From a virus, in the IMG/VR virus record IMGVR_UViG_3300010300_000129, positions 1-22,135 of that record: a stretch of DNA of 22,135 bases; one strand, written 5' to 3'. The position numbers and the translations under genes were made by a program. The notes under the pieces are model-generated. The model saw nothing but the letters and a program-made list of their open reading frames with translations, searched no databases and was not told the origin of the DNA. This document shows positions 1-6,152 of this stretch, in pieces (the first letter of the stretch is position 1; each line of letters begins with the position of its first letter).

Positions 1-627
1 GTTATCAGTCTCATTCAGAGTGAATGGTTGATCAGCTCTACGCTTCCTCAACCTCAAGTATAAGTCATTTTCTCTAGCATATTTCTTTGCTTCATAAAAT
101 CCACCATTAACTCTTAGGACACCGTTTGAAAAAGATGATGTCACATTCATTGGACCAATGTACATGTAGTGAATGGGTCCACCCATCTTCTTATTACCAA
201 CAACAATCTGTTCCTTAAGACTGTCACTAACCTTTCCATACATATCAGGAAGATTTGACATACCTTCAATAAATCCTTTGTCCTGATATTCTTGAAGTGC
301 TGCTTCTAAGAACTTTTTGGTGAGTCCAGGTGCCGCTTCTTCAAGTCCAGAGATACCACCTCCAGCAATACTAGGAGCACTTTCTCCTTTGTTCGAGATA
401 TTAATCTTAGTCGTTCTACCACCTTTCTTAAGGGTGATGATAACATCAGTATAAGGTTCTGTTCCAGCAGAAGATCTACCCTCAAACTTTTCTGCAGATA
501 CAACACCACTTATCCTCGTACCATTCCTTCCTACGATGGTAAAAGGTTGTGCGTTATTCTGACCGAATCCACTGTTGATTGCAGTAATCAGTCCATATTC
601 TTGACGTTCTGCAGCAAGTCCTGCCAT
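1..627 (-). CDS. Conserved phage protein, possibly structural, C-terminus outside window
   Basis: The reading frame is open from an ATG at 627 to the window edge, giving 209 residues with no stop, so the C-terminus is missing. The protein begins MAGLAAERQEYGLITAINSG and is rich in Gly, Ser and Thr, with beta-prone stretches such as PFTIVGRNGTRISGVV and a lysine/arginine-rich segment near the truncated end. I see no catalytic motif, signal peptide or membrane segment. I do not recognise the family with certainty. The composition and the position beyond the replication block would suit a virion structural or assembly protein, but that is inference. No good Shine-Dalgarno sequence precedes the ATG, and a 9-bp inverted repeat lies directly upstream. 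It is the gene after tRNA-Ala in transcription order. Confidence 0.75.
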   Translation of the reverse strand, partial: MAGLAAERQEYGLITAINSGFGQNNAQPFTIVGRNGTRISGVVSAEKFEGRSSAGTEPYTDVIITLKKGGRTTKINISNKGESAPSIAGGGISGLEEAAPGLTKKFLEAALQEYQDKGFIEGMSNLPDMYGKVSDSLKEQIVVGNKKMGGPIHYMYIGPMNVTSSFSNGVLRVNGGFYEAKKYARENDLYLRLRKRRADQPFTLNETDN

Positions 628-628
628 T

Positions 629-651
629 ATACTTAAATTACTTTTAAGTAT
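629..651. repeat. 9-bp perfect inverted repeat between tRNA and gene
   Basis: The arms ATACTTAAA (629-637) and TTTAAGTAT (643-651) are exact inverse complements around a 5-base spacer. The repeat fills the gap between the 3' end of tRNA-Ala and the start codon at 627. It is AT-rich and has no run of T after it, so it is a poor intrinsic terminator. It could be an RNA processing hairpin that separates the tRNA from the mRNA, or a protein binding site. The role is unknown. Confidence 0.6.
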
Positions 652-657
652 TTAGAA

Positions 658-730
658 TGGAGAATAGGAGACTCGAACTCCTGACAGCCTGCTTGCAAAG
701 CAGGTGCTCTACCAACTGAGCTAATTCCCC
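658..730 (-). tRNA. tRNA-Ala (anticodon TGC)
   Basis: The minus strand folds into a complete 73-nt cloverleaf. The acceptor arm is GGGGAAT/ATTCTCC with one G-U pair, the D stem is GCTC/GAGC, the anticodon stem is CCTGC/GCAGG around loop TTTGCAA, and the T arm is AGGAG-TTCGAGT-CTCCT. Loop position gives anticodon TGC, so it reads GCA and related alanine codons. The discriminator base is A. The CCA tail is not encoded, because the next bases are TT, so host CCA addition would be needed. Cyanophage tRNAs are usually thought to match phage codon use. No integrase or duplicated tRNA end is visible, so I do not treat it as an attachment site. Confidence 0.97.
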
Positions 731-732
731 AG

Positions 733-754
733 AAAAACCAACCTATTTAGTTGG
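733..754 (-). terminator. Weak hairpin with T-run ahead of tRNA-Ala
   Basis: On the minus strand CCAAC and GTTGG form a 5-bp stem around a 7-base loop, followed by five T. The stem overlaps the stop codon of the 75-aa gene. It could be a weak intrinsic terminator or a processing hairpin upstream of the tRNA. The short stem makes either reading uncertain. Confidence 0.3.
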
Positions 755-974
755 CGGAAGGAAGTTGACCAAGTTTGTTGAATCCAAACTTTTCTGCCTC
801 TTCTTCCTTTTTAGTTGCACGAAGTTTCATGGCAAGAGTACAAACGCTTTCCATAATCTTAATCGTATCTTCTACGCTGGCGGCGGGAGGCATACGACTT
901 GCAACGATATCGAAGAGAGGAAAGAAGACATCAACTGCCTCTTGAACTTCTTCGGGTTTCAGATGCTTACTCAT
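747..974 (-). CDS. Small conserved phage protein, 75 aa, function unknown
   Basis: The 75-residue product begins MSKHLKPEEVQEAVDVFFPL and looks soluble and mostly helical, with an amphipathic N-terminal half, a PPAAS linker near residue 30 and a charged KKEEEAEKF stretch near residue 60. I recognise no catalytic motif. The gene is supported by the good promoter at 997-1025 and by an AGGA element about 10 bases before the ATG. It is the first gene of that transcript, which may continue into tRNA-Ala. It is probably a cyanophage-specific protein. I cannot name a function. Confidence 0.7.
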   Translation of the reverse strand: MSKHLKPEEVQEAVDVFFPLFDIVASRMPPAASVEDTIKIMESVCTLAMKLRATKKEEEAEKFGFNKLGQLPSAN

Positions 975-996
975 AGTGTTTGTTTCCTATGTTCGT

Positions 997-1025
997 ATTA
1001 TAGTACTAGTTTCTAGTGTTGTAAA
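997..1025 (-). promoter_or_regulatory. Sigma70-type promoter with palindromic spacer
   Basis: On the minus strand TTTACA (1020-1025) and TATAAT (997-1002) are separated by exactly 17 bases, a near-consensus vegetative or T4 early-type promoter. It lies between two genes and directs transcription into the 75-aa gene. The spacer contains an inverted repeat, ACTAG (1005-1009) and CTAGT (1013-1017) around TTT, which could be an operator. Confidence 0.75.
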
Positions 1026-1028
1026 GCC

Positions 1029-1313
1029 TTACAGTTTTCCACCAACAACACCGCTGTTCACAACACGAGTATGCTCATGAAGAGTTCCTTCCTGAAGTTG
1101 CTTTAGGTGCCATCTCGTCATCGTGATTACGCCATCTCTGGTAGCGCCGGTAATGAAGTGGGCACCATAGGGATTCTTCAGGACACTCGTATACAAACCA
1201 AATCGTGTTACCTTAATGTAGAATACATCATCAATCCACTCAACATCATCGGGAACGTTCTTCTCCATCGTTCCGCCGAGGGATGTCTGGAGACTGTCTC
1301 TTTGTTCTGTCAT
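1029..1313 (-). CDS. Conserved phage protein, 94 aa, function unknown
   Basis: The 94-residue product begins MTEQRDSLQTSLGGTMEKNV. A compact beta-rich core runs from about residue 22, containing VEWIDDVFYIKVTRFGLY and FITGATRDGVITMTRWHL. No catalytic motif or membrane segment is apparent. The start is uncertain: neither the ATG at 1313 nor the internal Met16 has a strong ribosome binding site, so the true product may be 79 residues. The stop codon lies immediately before the -35 box of the next promoter, so this gene ends the upstream transcript. It probably belongs to a family of small conserved cyanomyovirus proteins. No function can be assigned. Confidence 0.7.
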   Translation of the reverse strand: MTEQRDSLQTSLGGTMEKNVPDDVEWIDDVFYIKVTRFGLYTSVLKNPYGAHFITGATRDGVITMTRWHLKQLQEGTLHEHTRVVNSGVVGGKL

Positions 1314-1367
1314 TTTTAAGATCTGGGTGTGGTGCGTATAGTGGTCCTTGATAATCTTTCTTTTTTA

Positions 1368-1775
1368 TCACACGTCACCTTCCTTCCGATTCTCGGAATG
1401 GTGAACATCAAACTCTCCGCCAGGATAACGTGCCTTGAGTTTGTCTACGTTCATTTCCATAATCTCATCAAGGGAGATATCAAGACCGATGCAGGCTTGT
1501 GCAACATACCACATGATATCGCCAAGTTCACGTTTCAGGTGAAACAGGTTATCTTCGTTCACAGGTTTACCTTGGAAGGCAATCTTCTTCATGATTTCGG
1601 TAAACTCACCTGCCTCTGCGGACATGCCTACAGCAGCAGTAAACAATCGCTGGGTAGGAAAACCTTGTTCCGCAAGTTCATAGAGACGGGCAGCAAAATG
1701 CGAGTAGTCTTGACTTTCTTTTGAGGTGACCGCATCACAGAATTCAACATACTTTTTAGTGTCAACGTTACTCAT
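1368..1775 (-). CDS. mazG: MazG-like nucleotide pyrophosphohydrolase
   Basis: This is a 135-residue all-helical NTP pyrophosphohydrolase. The metal-binding MazG signature is present as E54-A-G-E57 followed by E83-L-G-D86, the ExxE...ExxD arrangement that coordinates Mg2+. One MazG domain fills the protein, as is usual for phage versions and unlike the two-domain E. coli enzyme. It should cleave nucleoside triphosphates to monophosphate and pyrophosphate in the host cytosol. Early proposals invoked ppGpp control, while later work on cyanophage MazG, as I recall it, favoured deoxynucleotide substrates, which would fit genome recycling into dNTP pools. I chose the ATG at 1775, which overlaps the upstream oxygenase stop by 8 bases. 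A TTG two codons earlier is the alternative. Confidence 0.92.
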   Translation of the reverse strand: MSNVDTKKYVEFCDAVTSKESQDYSHFAARLYELAEQGFPTQRLFTAAVGMSAEAGEFTEIMKKIAFQGKPVNEDNLFHLKRELGDIMWYVAQACIGLDISLDEIMEMNVDKLKARYPGGEFDVHHSENRKEGDV

Positions 1776-2409
1776 GTTCAAAAAATAAAACTTGATTTAA
1801 TCTGAATACGTTACCAAAATACTTTTTGTTGGTAACGTTTTGTCCATGAAGATAGTCACCTCCATTGAACATAACACATCTATTATACCTTGGTTTAATT
1901 GATTTTACAAGTTCGTAGTATCTCTTAGGTCTCCATGGATGGAGATGCTCATGAGTGTTTCCACGATCTTGATTCTCAGATTCTTCTAGGCATCGATAAA
2001 GATTTGTGCCATTCTCTTCATCATCACTTAAGTAAATCAGTGCAGTCCAACCAAAGTCTACATGAGGCCACCAATAATTGTTTTGATAATCATTGAATGG
2101 ATGATCACAAAGACTCATGTAATTGGTAACTACAAATCCATCATCATCTGCTGGTTTTTGATTGCAGAGTTTGCTCAAGAAACCATAGACATGACTGACA
2201 TCTGCTGACGCATAGTGACGCATGTCATGAAAATACTCCGAGTTATGTCCAGGAGAATTTAGTTTATGGTAAGTTGCTTTTGTTGAAAGTATGAAGTCAA
2301 CTACCTCTTGTGGATTTTTATAGAAATCATCGAGATAGTGAATTTCAGTATCTTCTAGAAACTCTACAGATGATTTACAATTTTCATTTAGTTCAAAAGT
2401 TGAAACCAT
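1768..2409 (-). CDS. 2-oxoglutarate/Fe(II) oxygenase-like protein (1 of 5)
   Basis: The 213-residue product has a plausible iron-binding triad: H116-V-D118 in WWPHVDFGW, then H188 in GGDYLHGQN, with R203 placed to bind the 2-oxoglutarate carboxylate. This order and spacing fit the double-stranded beta-helix dioxygenases. A WPH...HGQN pattern of this type is also seen in the DUF6445 group, which I mention from memory. The substrate is unknown; hydroxylation of a protein, nucleotide or small molecule are all possible. I chose the ATG at 2409, which overlaps the end of helicase gene 41 by 17 bases. A longer frame back to 2526 would lie wholly within the helicase and is unlikely. No strong ribosome binding site is visible, so translation is probably coupled. 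Confidence 0.7.
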   Translation of the reverse strand: MVSTFELNENCKSSVEFLEDTEIHYLDDFYKNPQEVVDFILSTKATYHKLNSPGHNSEYFHDMRHYASADVSHVYGFLSKLCNQKPADDDGFVVTNYMSLCDHPFNDYQNNYWWPHVDFGWTALIYLSDDEENGTNLYRCLEESENQDRGNTHEHLHPWRPKRYYELVKSIKPRYNRCVMFNGGDYLHGQNVTNKKYFGNVFRLNQVLFFEHE

Positions 2410-3763
2410 CGAAGGACTTTTTAGGTTTAGGTTCAAAGTCTGCCGAGTCTTGACCAGAATCAAGAATGTCATCCTGTGCTGACTGCTCACAATCATACAG
2501 ACGCATCTTGGCACGATCAATACCAACTACAAAACGCTTGAAGATTGTTGGATCATTGTATCGATTCTTCAATTGCTTCACCATGATTTGCCCAAGTTCC
2601 GCAAGCTCATCAGTTGAAATAAGGGCAAACATAAGATCAGCAGTAGCAGGGAGACCAAAGGACTCAGAAGTGTCAGTAAGGTCAACGTCAGAGCTAGCAT
2701 AACCAGAACGAGTGGTCTGGGTGGCAGATACGATAGGTACGTTCGCTTCGACAGCCAACCCTCTAAGTTCTTCAGCAATTGCCTTGATATATGAATATGA
2801 ATTGACAGTGCTGTTTCCGCGATAGCGGGAGGAAGCACATATATTAAGGTAATCAATGAAAATAATATCAGGTCTAAATGACTTCTTAAGTGCAAGTTCA
2901 TTAAGAAGTGCTTTAAAGTGTCCACTGTGTGCTGATGCAGTAGGGTACTCTTTAATAATTAGGGTGCCTTGAGTTTTCTTTGACAGGTTTGTCACCTTAT
3001 TCTCAAACATCACCTTCGGAAGTTCTGTTATCTCTTGGATTGGAACATTAAGAAGGTTTGCATCAATTCGCTCTGCAATCTTTTCTTCAGCCATTTCAAG
3101 CGTAATATATAGCACGTTCTTTCCACTAAGGAGTGCCGAAGAAGCGACATGGCACATAAACAAAGATTTACCGACGCCAGTGCCAGCGAGAGCAATATTA
3201 AGCGTTTTGTTAGGCAAACCACCTTTCGTAATCTTGTTGAAAAATTCAAGATCAAATGGGATCTTGTCTTCTTTCCGGTGGTATGCTTCGAAGCGTTCTT
3301 CGTAGTCTTGTAGATAGTCATGACCAATATGATTATCAAAGGAGACAGAAAGCGCCTCTGACAGGATAGAAGGGATCGCATCACGACCACGCTTCTCATC
3401 ACCACCATCAGCGATGTTAATGGAGTCCATGAGTGCCAGATAGATAGCACGATCACGACACCACTTCTCAGTAGTATCTAACAACCAATCATGATCTACT
3501 GGATCATTATTGAGTTGATTGATAATATCTACAAGAGAAGAGAATGAGTCACCATTGATGTCAGTTCGTCTCTCAATCTCAATCGAAAGAATCTCTGTGG
3601 TGACCAGTTGATTATATTCTTGAAGAAAACTAGATGTCTCTTCAAAGATAATTTGTTGATGTACATCTTCAAAGTAATCTTTCTTGATGAAAGGGATTAC
3701 TTTGCGAGCATAGTCCTCATTGTGTAGAAGGTTTCTTAGAATTAGAAACTCAACTTTCTCCAT
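2393..3763 (-). CDS. 41: Replicative DNA helicase gp41 (DnaB-like)
   Basis: The 456-residue product matches T4 gp41, the hexameric 5'-3' helicase that unwinds the fork on the lagging strand and pairs with primase gp61. The N-terminal helical domain covers about residues 1-150. The RecA-like motor has Walker A GTGVGKS at 194-200, the motif LYITLEMAEEK at about 218-228, and Walker B IFIDYLN at 301-307. Length is close to T4 gp41 (475 aa). It starts inside the last codons of a 34-aa ORF that follows uvsX, so recombinase and helicase are made from one message. No primase or gp59-like helicase loader is recognisable in this window. Confidence 0.95.
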   Translation of the reverse strand: MEKVEFLILRNLLHNEDYARKVIPFIKKDYFEDVHQQIIFEETSSFLQEYNQLVTTEILSIEIERRTDINGDSFSSLVDIINQLNNDPVDHDWLLDTTEKWCRDRAIYLALMDSINIADGGDEKRGRDAIPSILSEALSVSFDNHIGHDYLQDYEERFEAYHRKEDKIPFDLEFFNKITKGGLPNKTLNIALAGTGVGKSLFMCHVASSALLSGKNVLYITLEMAEEKIAERIDANLLNVPIQEITELPKVMFENKVTNLSKKTQGTLIIKEYPTASAHSGHFKALLNELALKKSFRPDIIFIDYLNICASSRYRGNSTVNSYSYIKAIAEELRGLAVEANVPIVSATQTTRSGYASSDVDLTDTSESFGLPATADLMFALISTDELAELGQIMVKQLKNRYNDPTIFKRFVVGIDRAKMRLYDCEQSAQDDILDSGQDSADFEPKPKKSFDGFNF

Positions 3764-3854
3764 CAGTGTCTTCCTCGTCGTCTTGGTACTCTGGCATCAA
3801 CCACCATCCATCATGTGGATCGTCGTTAATATGTTCGTATTCTTTAGGATCCAT
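3750..3854 (-). CDS. 34-aa acidic microprotein between uvsX and gene 41
   Basis: An ATG at 3854 overlaps the last codons of uvsX, and the TGA at 3750-3752 lies inside the start of the helicase gene, so this ORF fits the gap exactly with overlaps on both sides. The product begins MDPKEYEHINDDPHDGWWLM and ends in a strongly acidic tail containing DDEEDTDGES. Translational coupling on both sides is the main evidence that it is real. The function is unknown. An acidic tail in this location could contact a DNA-binding surface of UvsX or gp41, but that is inference. Chance occurrence of an ORF this short remains possible. Confidence 0.6.
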   Translation of the reverse strand: MDPKEYEHINDDPHDGWWLMPEYQDDEEDTDGES

Positions 3855-4848
3855 AACTGAACTCCTGCTTTGCGATCTCGTCAAGTTTCTCCATGACCTC
3901 TGGAGTGAAGTATTGCTCTGGGTCTTTGTAGATTGCCTTGGCGTAAACTTTCTTGCCGTCTATCTCATATCGACCAGCAACGTTTTTCCATAGACCTCCC
4001 AGTTCACCCAGCTCAAGAAGACCAAAATATCGATCGAGACCACGCTCATCGTAATAAAGACGCACCGTAACATCCTTGTTCTCCTTGCTCAAACGCGACT
4101 TAGCAGTCTTTGCCTTGATAAGATTTCCAACGACTGCTGTTCCATCTTTTTCTTTTTTCTTGCTGAGATGAATGATTGAAGAGGCGGCATACTTGAGACC
4201 ACTTCCTCCTCCCATTTCTTTAGTTGGGACATAAGCGCCGATAACATCGTAGGTGTGATTGGTAACAATCATAGGAATGTTTGCTTGACCCAACTTGAGT
4301 GTGAGCATTCTGAAAGCACCCTTGATTAGTTGGGATTTTGTCATGTCCCGAACTTGTTTGTCGTTGAGAGCGTCAGTAATCTCTTTCTCAGTGGAAAGCA
4401 TCCCCAGAGAGTCTAGCACAAACATACATGGTTTGCGTTCCTCTTCAGGTTTTTTTAAATACATGTCTACTGCTTTGAGTGCCTTACCACGGAACTCTTC
4501 AACAGTAACTACGTTGACAACAACTGTGCGGTCGAGATCAACCCCACGACTTGAGAGTAGAGACTTGTTAACAGCTGCCTCAGTGTCAAAATATAAACAA
4601 TACCCATCAGGATTAGCGTCAAGAAAATTTTTGACAACGGCGAGAGAGAAAAAAGTTTTTCCAGTGCTAGACTCGCCAGCAATGGCAGTAATCTTATTCC
4701 CAGATACACCACCAAATATAGACCCTGAAACAAGTCCGTTAAAAATGTACGAACCTGTGTCCACATATTGTTCTGTGTCATCGATGTCTGCTGCTAGTTT
4801 AGTGAAGTCATCACCAATCTCTTTTACAATGTCTTTCAGAAAGTCCAT
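3844..4848 (-). CDS. uvsX: UvsX RecA-like recombinase
   Basis: The 334-residue product is the phage strand-exchange protein that forms filaments on single-stranded DNA for recombination-dependent replication and repair. The RecA core shows Walker A GESSTGKT at 58-65, a catalytic-region FDTEAAV at about 88-94, and Walker B MFVLDSL at 142-148. VTNHTYD near residue 197 and the glycine-rich MGGGSGLKYAAS segment fit the DNA-binding loop region. T4 UvsX is about 390 residues, so this version is shorter, mainly at the C-terminus. The gene starts one base after the stop of the nucleotidyltransferase. No uvsY-like mediator gene is identifiable here. Confidence 0.95.
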   Translation of the reverse strand: MDFLKDIVKEIGDDFTKLAADIDDTEQYVDTGSYIFNGLVSGSIFGGVSGNKITAIAGESSTGKTFFSLAVVKNFLDANPDGYCLYFDTEAAVNKSLLSSRGVDLDRTVVVNVVTVEEFRGKALKAVDMYLKKPEEERKPCMFVLDSLGMLSTEKEITDALNDKQVRDMTKSQLIKGAFRMLTLKLGQANIPMIVTNHTYDVIGAYVPTKEMGGGSGLKYAASSIIHLSKKKEKDGTAVVGNLIKAKTAKSRLSKENKDVTVRLYYDERGLDRYFGLLELGELGGLWKNVAGRYEIDGKKVYAKAIYKDPEQYFTPEVMEKLDEIAKQEFSYGS

Positions 4849-4849
4849 G

Positions 4850-5311
4850 TCAAATACCTAAGAGTTTACGTTGACGTTCAAAATATCCTCGGAGAATCCA
4901 AGAACTACTATTCATTTTATCATCACCACCGACTCCAAACTCAAACTGAACTCGGGGATTATTTCCATACATATCTAGTTCTGGAGTATTACCTTTCTGG
5001 CGATCTCCACCATTACAGAATACCACAGTTTCTGCAATCTCCAAACACTTACCGATTGCACCACATGCAGATCCAACGTCATCATCAGGAACAGTGATAA
5101 CTGCATCTACCATGTTGAGGTGACGTACAATCTCTGCACGTTCAACCCAAGACAAAAAGTATTGACCCTTTTTAGCAGTCAACCATTCATTAGTATTCAG
5201 ACCTACCACAAGATAATCAGAGAAATCTTTGGCTCGTTTGAAGTATGAGATATGTCCACTGTGGATGGGATCAAACCCACCAGTTACTAAACTTACTTTC
5301 TTGAAAAACAT
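4850..5311 (-). CDS. Cytidylyltransferase-fold nucleotidyltransferase
   Basis: The 153-residue product is a HIGH-superfamily nucleotidyltransferase: GGFDPIHSGH at residues 11-20 holds the H-x-G-H nucleotide-binding motif, and a serine cluster SSSW at 135-138 is in the place of the family's second ISTS-like motif. Known relatives transfer CMP or AMP to phosphorylated small molecules, such as glycerol-3-phosphate or heptose-1-phosphate (the RfaE/HldE C-terminal domain). The substrate cannot be read from this sequence. The start codon shares a base with the preceding 56-aa ORF (TAATG). Genes of this type occur in cyanophages next to replication genes. A role in sugar-nucleotide or cofactor metabolism is the most cautious reading. 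Confidence 0.85.
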   Translation of the reverse strand: MFFKKVSLVTGGFDPIHSGHISYFKRAKDFSDYLVVGLNTNEWLTAKKGQYFLSWVERAEIVRHLNMVDAVITVPDDDVGSACGAIGKCLEIAETVVFCNGGDRQKGNTPELDMYGNNPRVQFEFGVGGDDKMNSSSWILRGYFERQRKLLGI

Positions 5312-5481
5312 TATAGCACAAATCCAAACTGTTCACGGGCAATTTTTTTGTAAGGTCCACCAGGATTGGCATCTCTAATTTCTTTAATTGTATTCATCTT
5401 TTGATATAGAGCAGCATCGCCACCCAGTCGCAGTGCGCTCACGATGGTCGCGAGTTCTTGATCGTTGATTGGCAGGTCCAT
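5311..5481 (-). CDS. 56-aa conserved-looking small protein
   Basis: An ATG at 5481 opens a 56-codon frame that ends in TAA at 5311-5313, sharing one A with the ATG of the nucleotidyltransferase. The product begins MDLPINDQELATIVSALRLG and continues with two short predicted helices and the segment IKEIRDANPGGPYKKIAREQ. It is soluble and slightly basic at the C-terminus. Support comes from the promoter at 5502-5530, the exact coupling to the next gene, and the lack of any other use for this 200-base stretch. A GGA element lies about 9 bases before the ATG. The function is unknown; the short helices could form a DNA-binding or adaptor fold. Confidence 0.65.
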   Translation of the reverse strand: MDLPINDQELATIVSALRLGGDAALYQKMNTIKEIRDANPGGPYKKIAREQFGFVL

Positions 5482-5501
5482 AATAATATCCGTAGGTATA
5501 C

Positions 5502-5530
5502 AGTATAGTCGATCTAGTAAATTTTTTCAA
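5502..5530 (-). promoter_or_regulatory. Sigma70-type promoter ahead of the uvsX-41 block
   Basis: TTGAAA (5525-5530) and TATACT (5502-5507) on the minus strand are separated by exactly 17 bases. The -35 box lies inside the last codons of an oxygenase gene, and transcription would run into the 56-aa ORF, nucleotidyltransferase, uvsX and gene 41. A second TATA-like palindrome, TATACAGTATA, overlaps the -10 region. This could give the recombination genes a transcript independent of the polymerase operon. Confidence 0.65.
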
Positions 5531-6152
5531 GGTTGAAATTAAAACTGATAGTAATTCTTGGACCATCAGTTTTTTGTGTTGTCACTCGATGCTGAGTAAA
5601 TGCAGGAAACAAAAGCATGTAATCCTCTTCTCCATATTCGGCATATGTTTTCATGCAGTCCAGTTGTCCATATATTCGACTGTAGTTGTAAGATGTCTGA
5701 GTACAATATCTAAACCCATTTTCATTTACAAATTGAATCTTAGGATCTTCTGGTCTAAGTTTTAGAAAATAAACACCGGAAAATAAACTCTGAGGATAAT
5801 CAGCTCCGGTCAAGTTTAGGTGATGATGACTTTCTTGATTTGATCCCTTTACATAATAATTATACCAACATTCATGTATTCCATAATCATGACCACGAAT
5901 ACCAATTTCTTTAGAATACTTTGAATATTCTTTATGAAGGTATGGATAAAGTTCCTTAAAATCGACATTATTGATTGAGTCTTTTACACTCCCAACATGA
6001 GTGCTATGGATCATACATGCCCAATCAGGATGAAGATAGTCTTTATTGTCTTGATAATTATTTTCTATTTGCATCAAAAGATCTGCCCGAATCTCTTCAG
6101 GCAGATTTAGTTTAGTATACCAAATAGGAGTTGGAAATAAATTCTTTATCAT
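5514..6152 (-). CDS. Putative 2-oxoglutarate/Fe(II) oxygenase (2 of 5)
   Basis: The 212-residue product fits the 2OG-FeII_Oxy_5 type. It starts MIKNLFPTPIWYTKLNL, and an FPTPIW opening of this kind is common in that family. A histidine cluster H109-H111 is followed by SLFSGVYFLK. The second half of the active site is H188 in FTQHRV, with R199 in GPRITISFN in the place of the 2-oxoglutarate-binding Arg. The substrate is unknown. The start codon overlaps the stop of polymerase gene 43 (ATGA), so expression is tied to gp43. The promoter of the next block starts inside its 3' end. It is clearly different in sequence from the other four oxygenase-like proteins, so it is not a recent duplicate. Confidence 0.8.
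   Translation of the reverse strand: MIKNLFPTPIWYTKLNLPEEIRADLLMQIENNYQDNKDYLHPDWACMIHSTHVGSVKDSINNVDFKELYPYLHKEYSKYSKEIGIRGHDYGIHECWYNYYVKGSNQESHHHLNLTGADYPQSLFSGVYFLKLRPEDPKIQFVNENGFRYCTQTSYNYSRIYGQLDCMKTYAEYGEEDYMLLFPAFTQHRVTTQKTDGPRITISFNFNLEKIY

Noticed and set aside
629-730. Phage attachment site at tRNA-Ala
   Set aside because: There is no integrase, no duplicated tRNA 3' end, and T4-like cyanophages are lytic.
1349-1370. TGATAA/TTATCA inverted repeat after mazG
   Set aside because: It is AT-rich with a 10-base loop and no T-run after it. It overlaps the mazG stop and could easily be chance.
2410-2526. N-terminal extension of the oxygenase at 1768-2409
   Set aside because: The added 39 residues are an out-of-frame reading of helicase gene 41, and the oxygenase fold begins after the ATG at 2409.
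4295-4861. 188-codon plus-strand frame opposite uvsX
   Set aside because: Serine- and proline-rich translation typical of antisense frames. The minus strand here encodes Walker A and B motifs of UvsX.
5384-5566. 60-codon minus-strand frame overlapping the 56-aa ORF
   Set aside because: Different register from the coupled 56-aa frame. It starts inside the oxygenase gene and its translation looks random.
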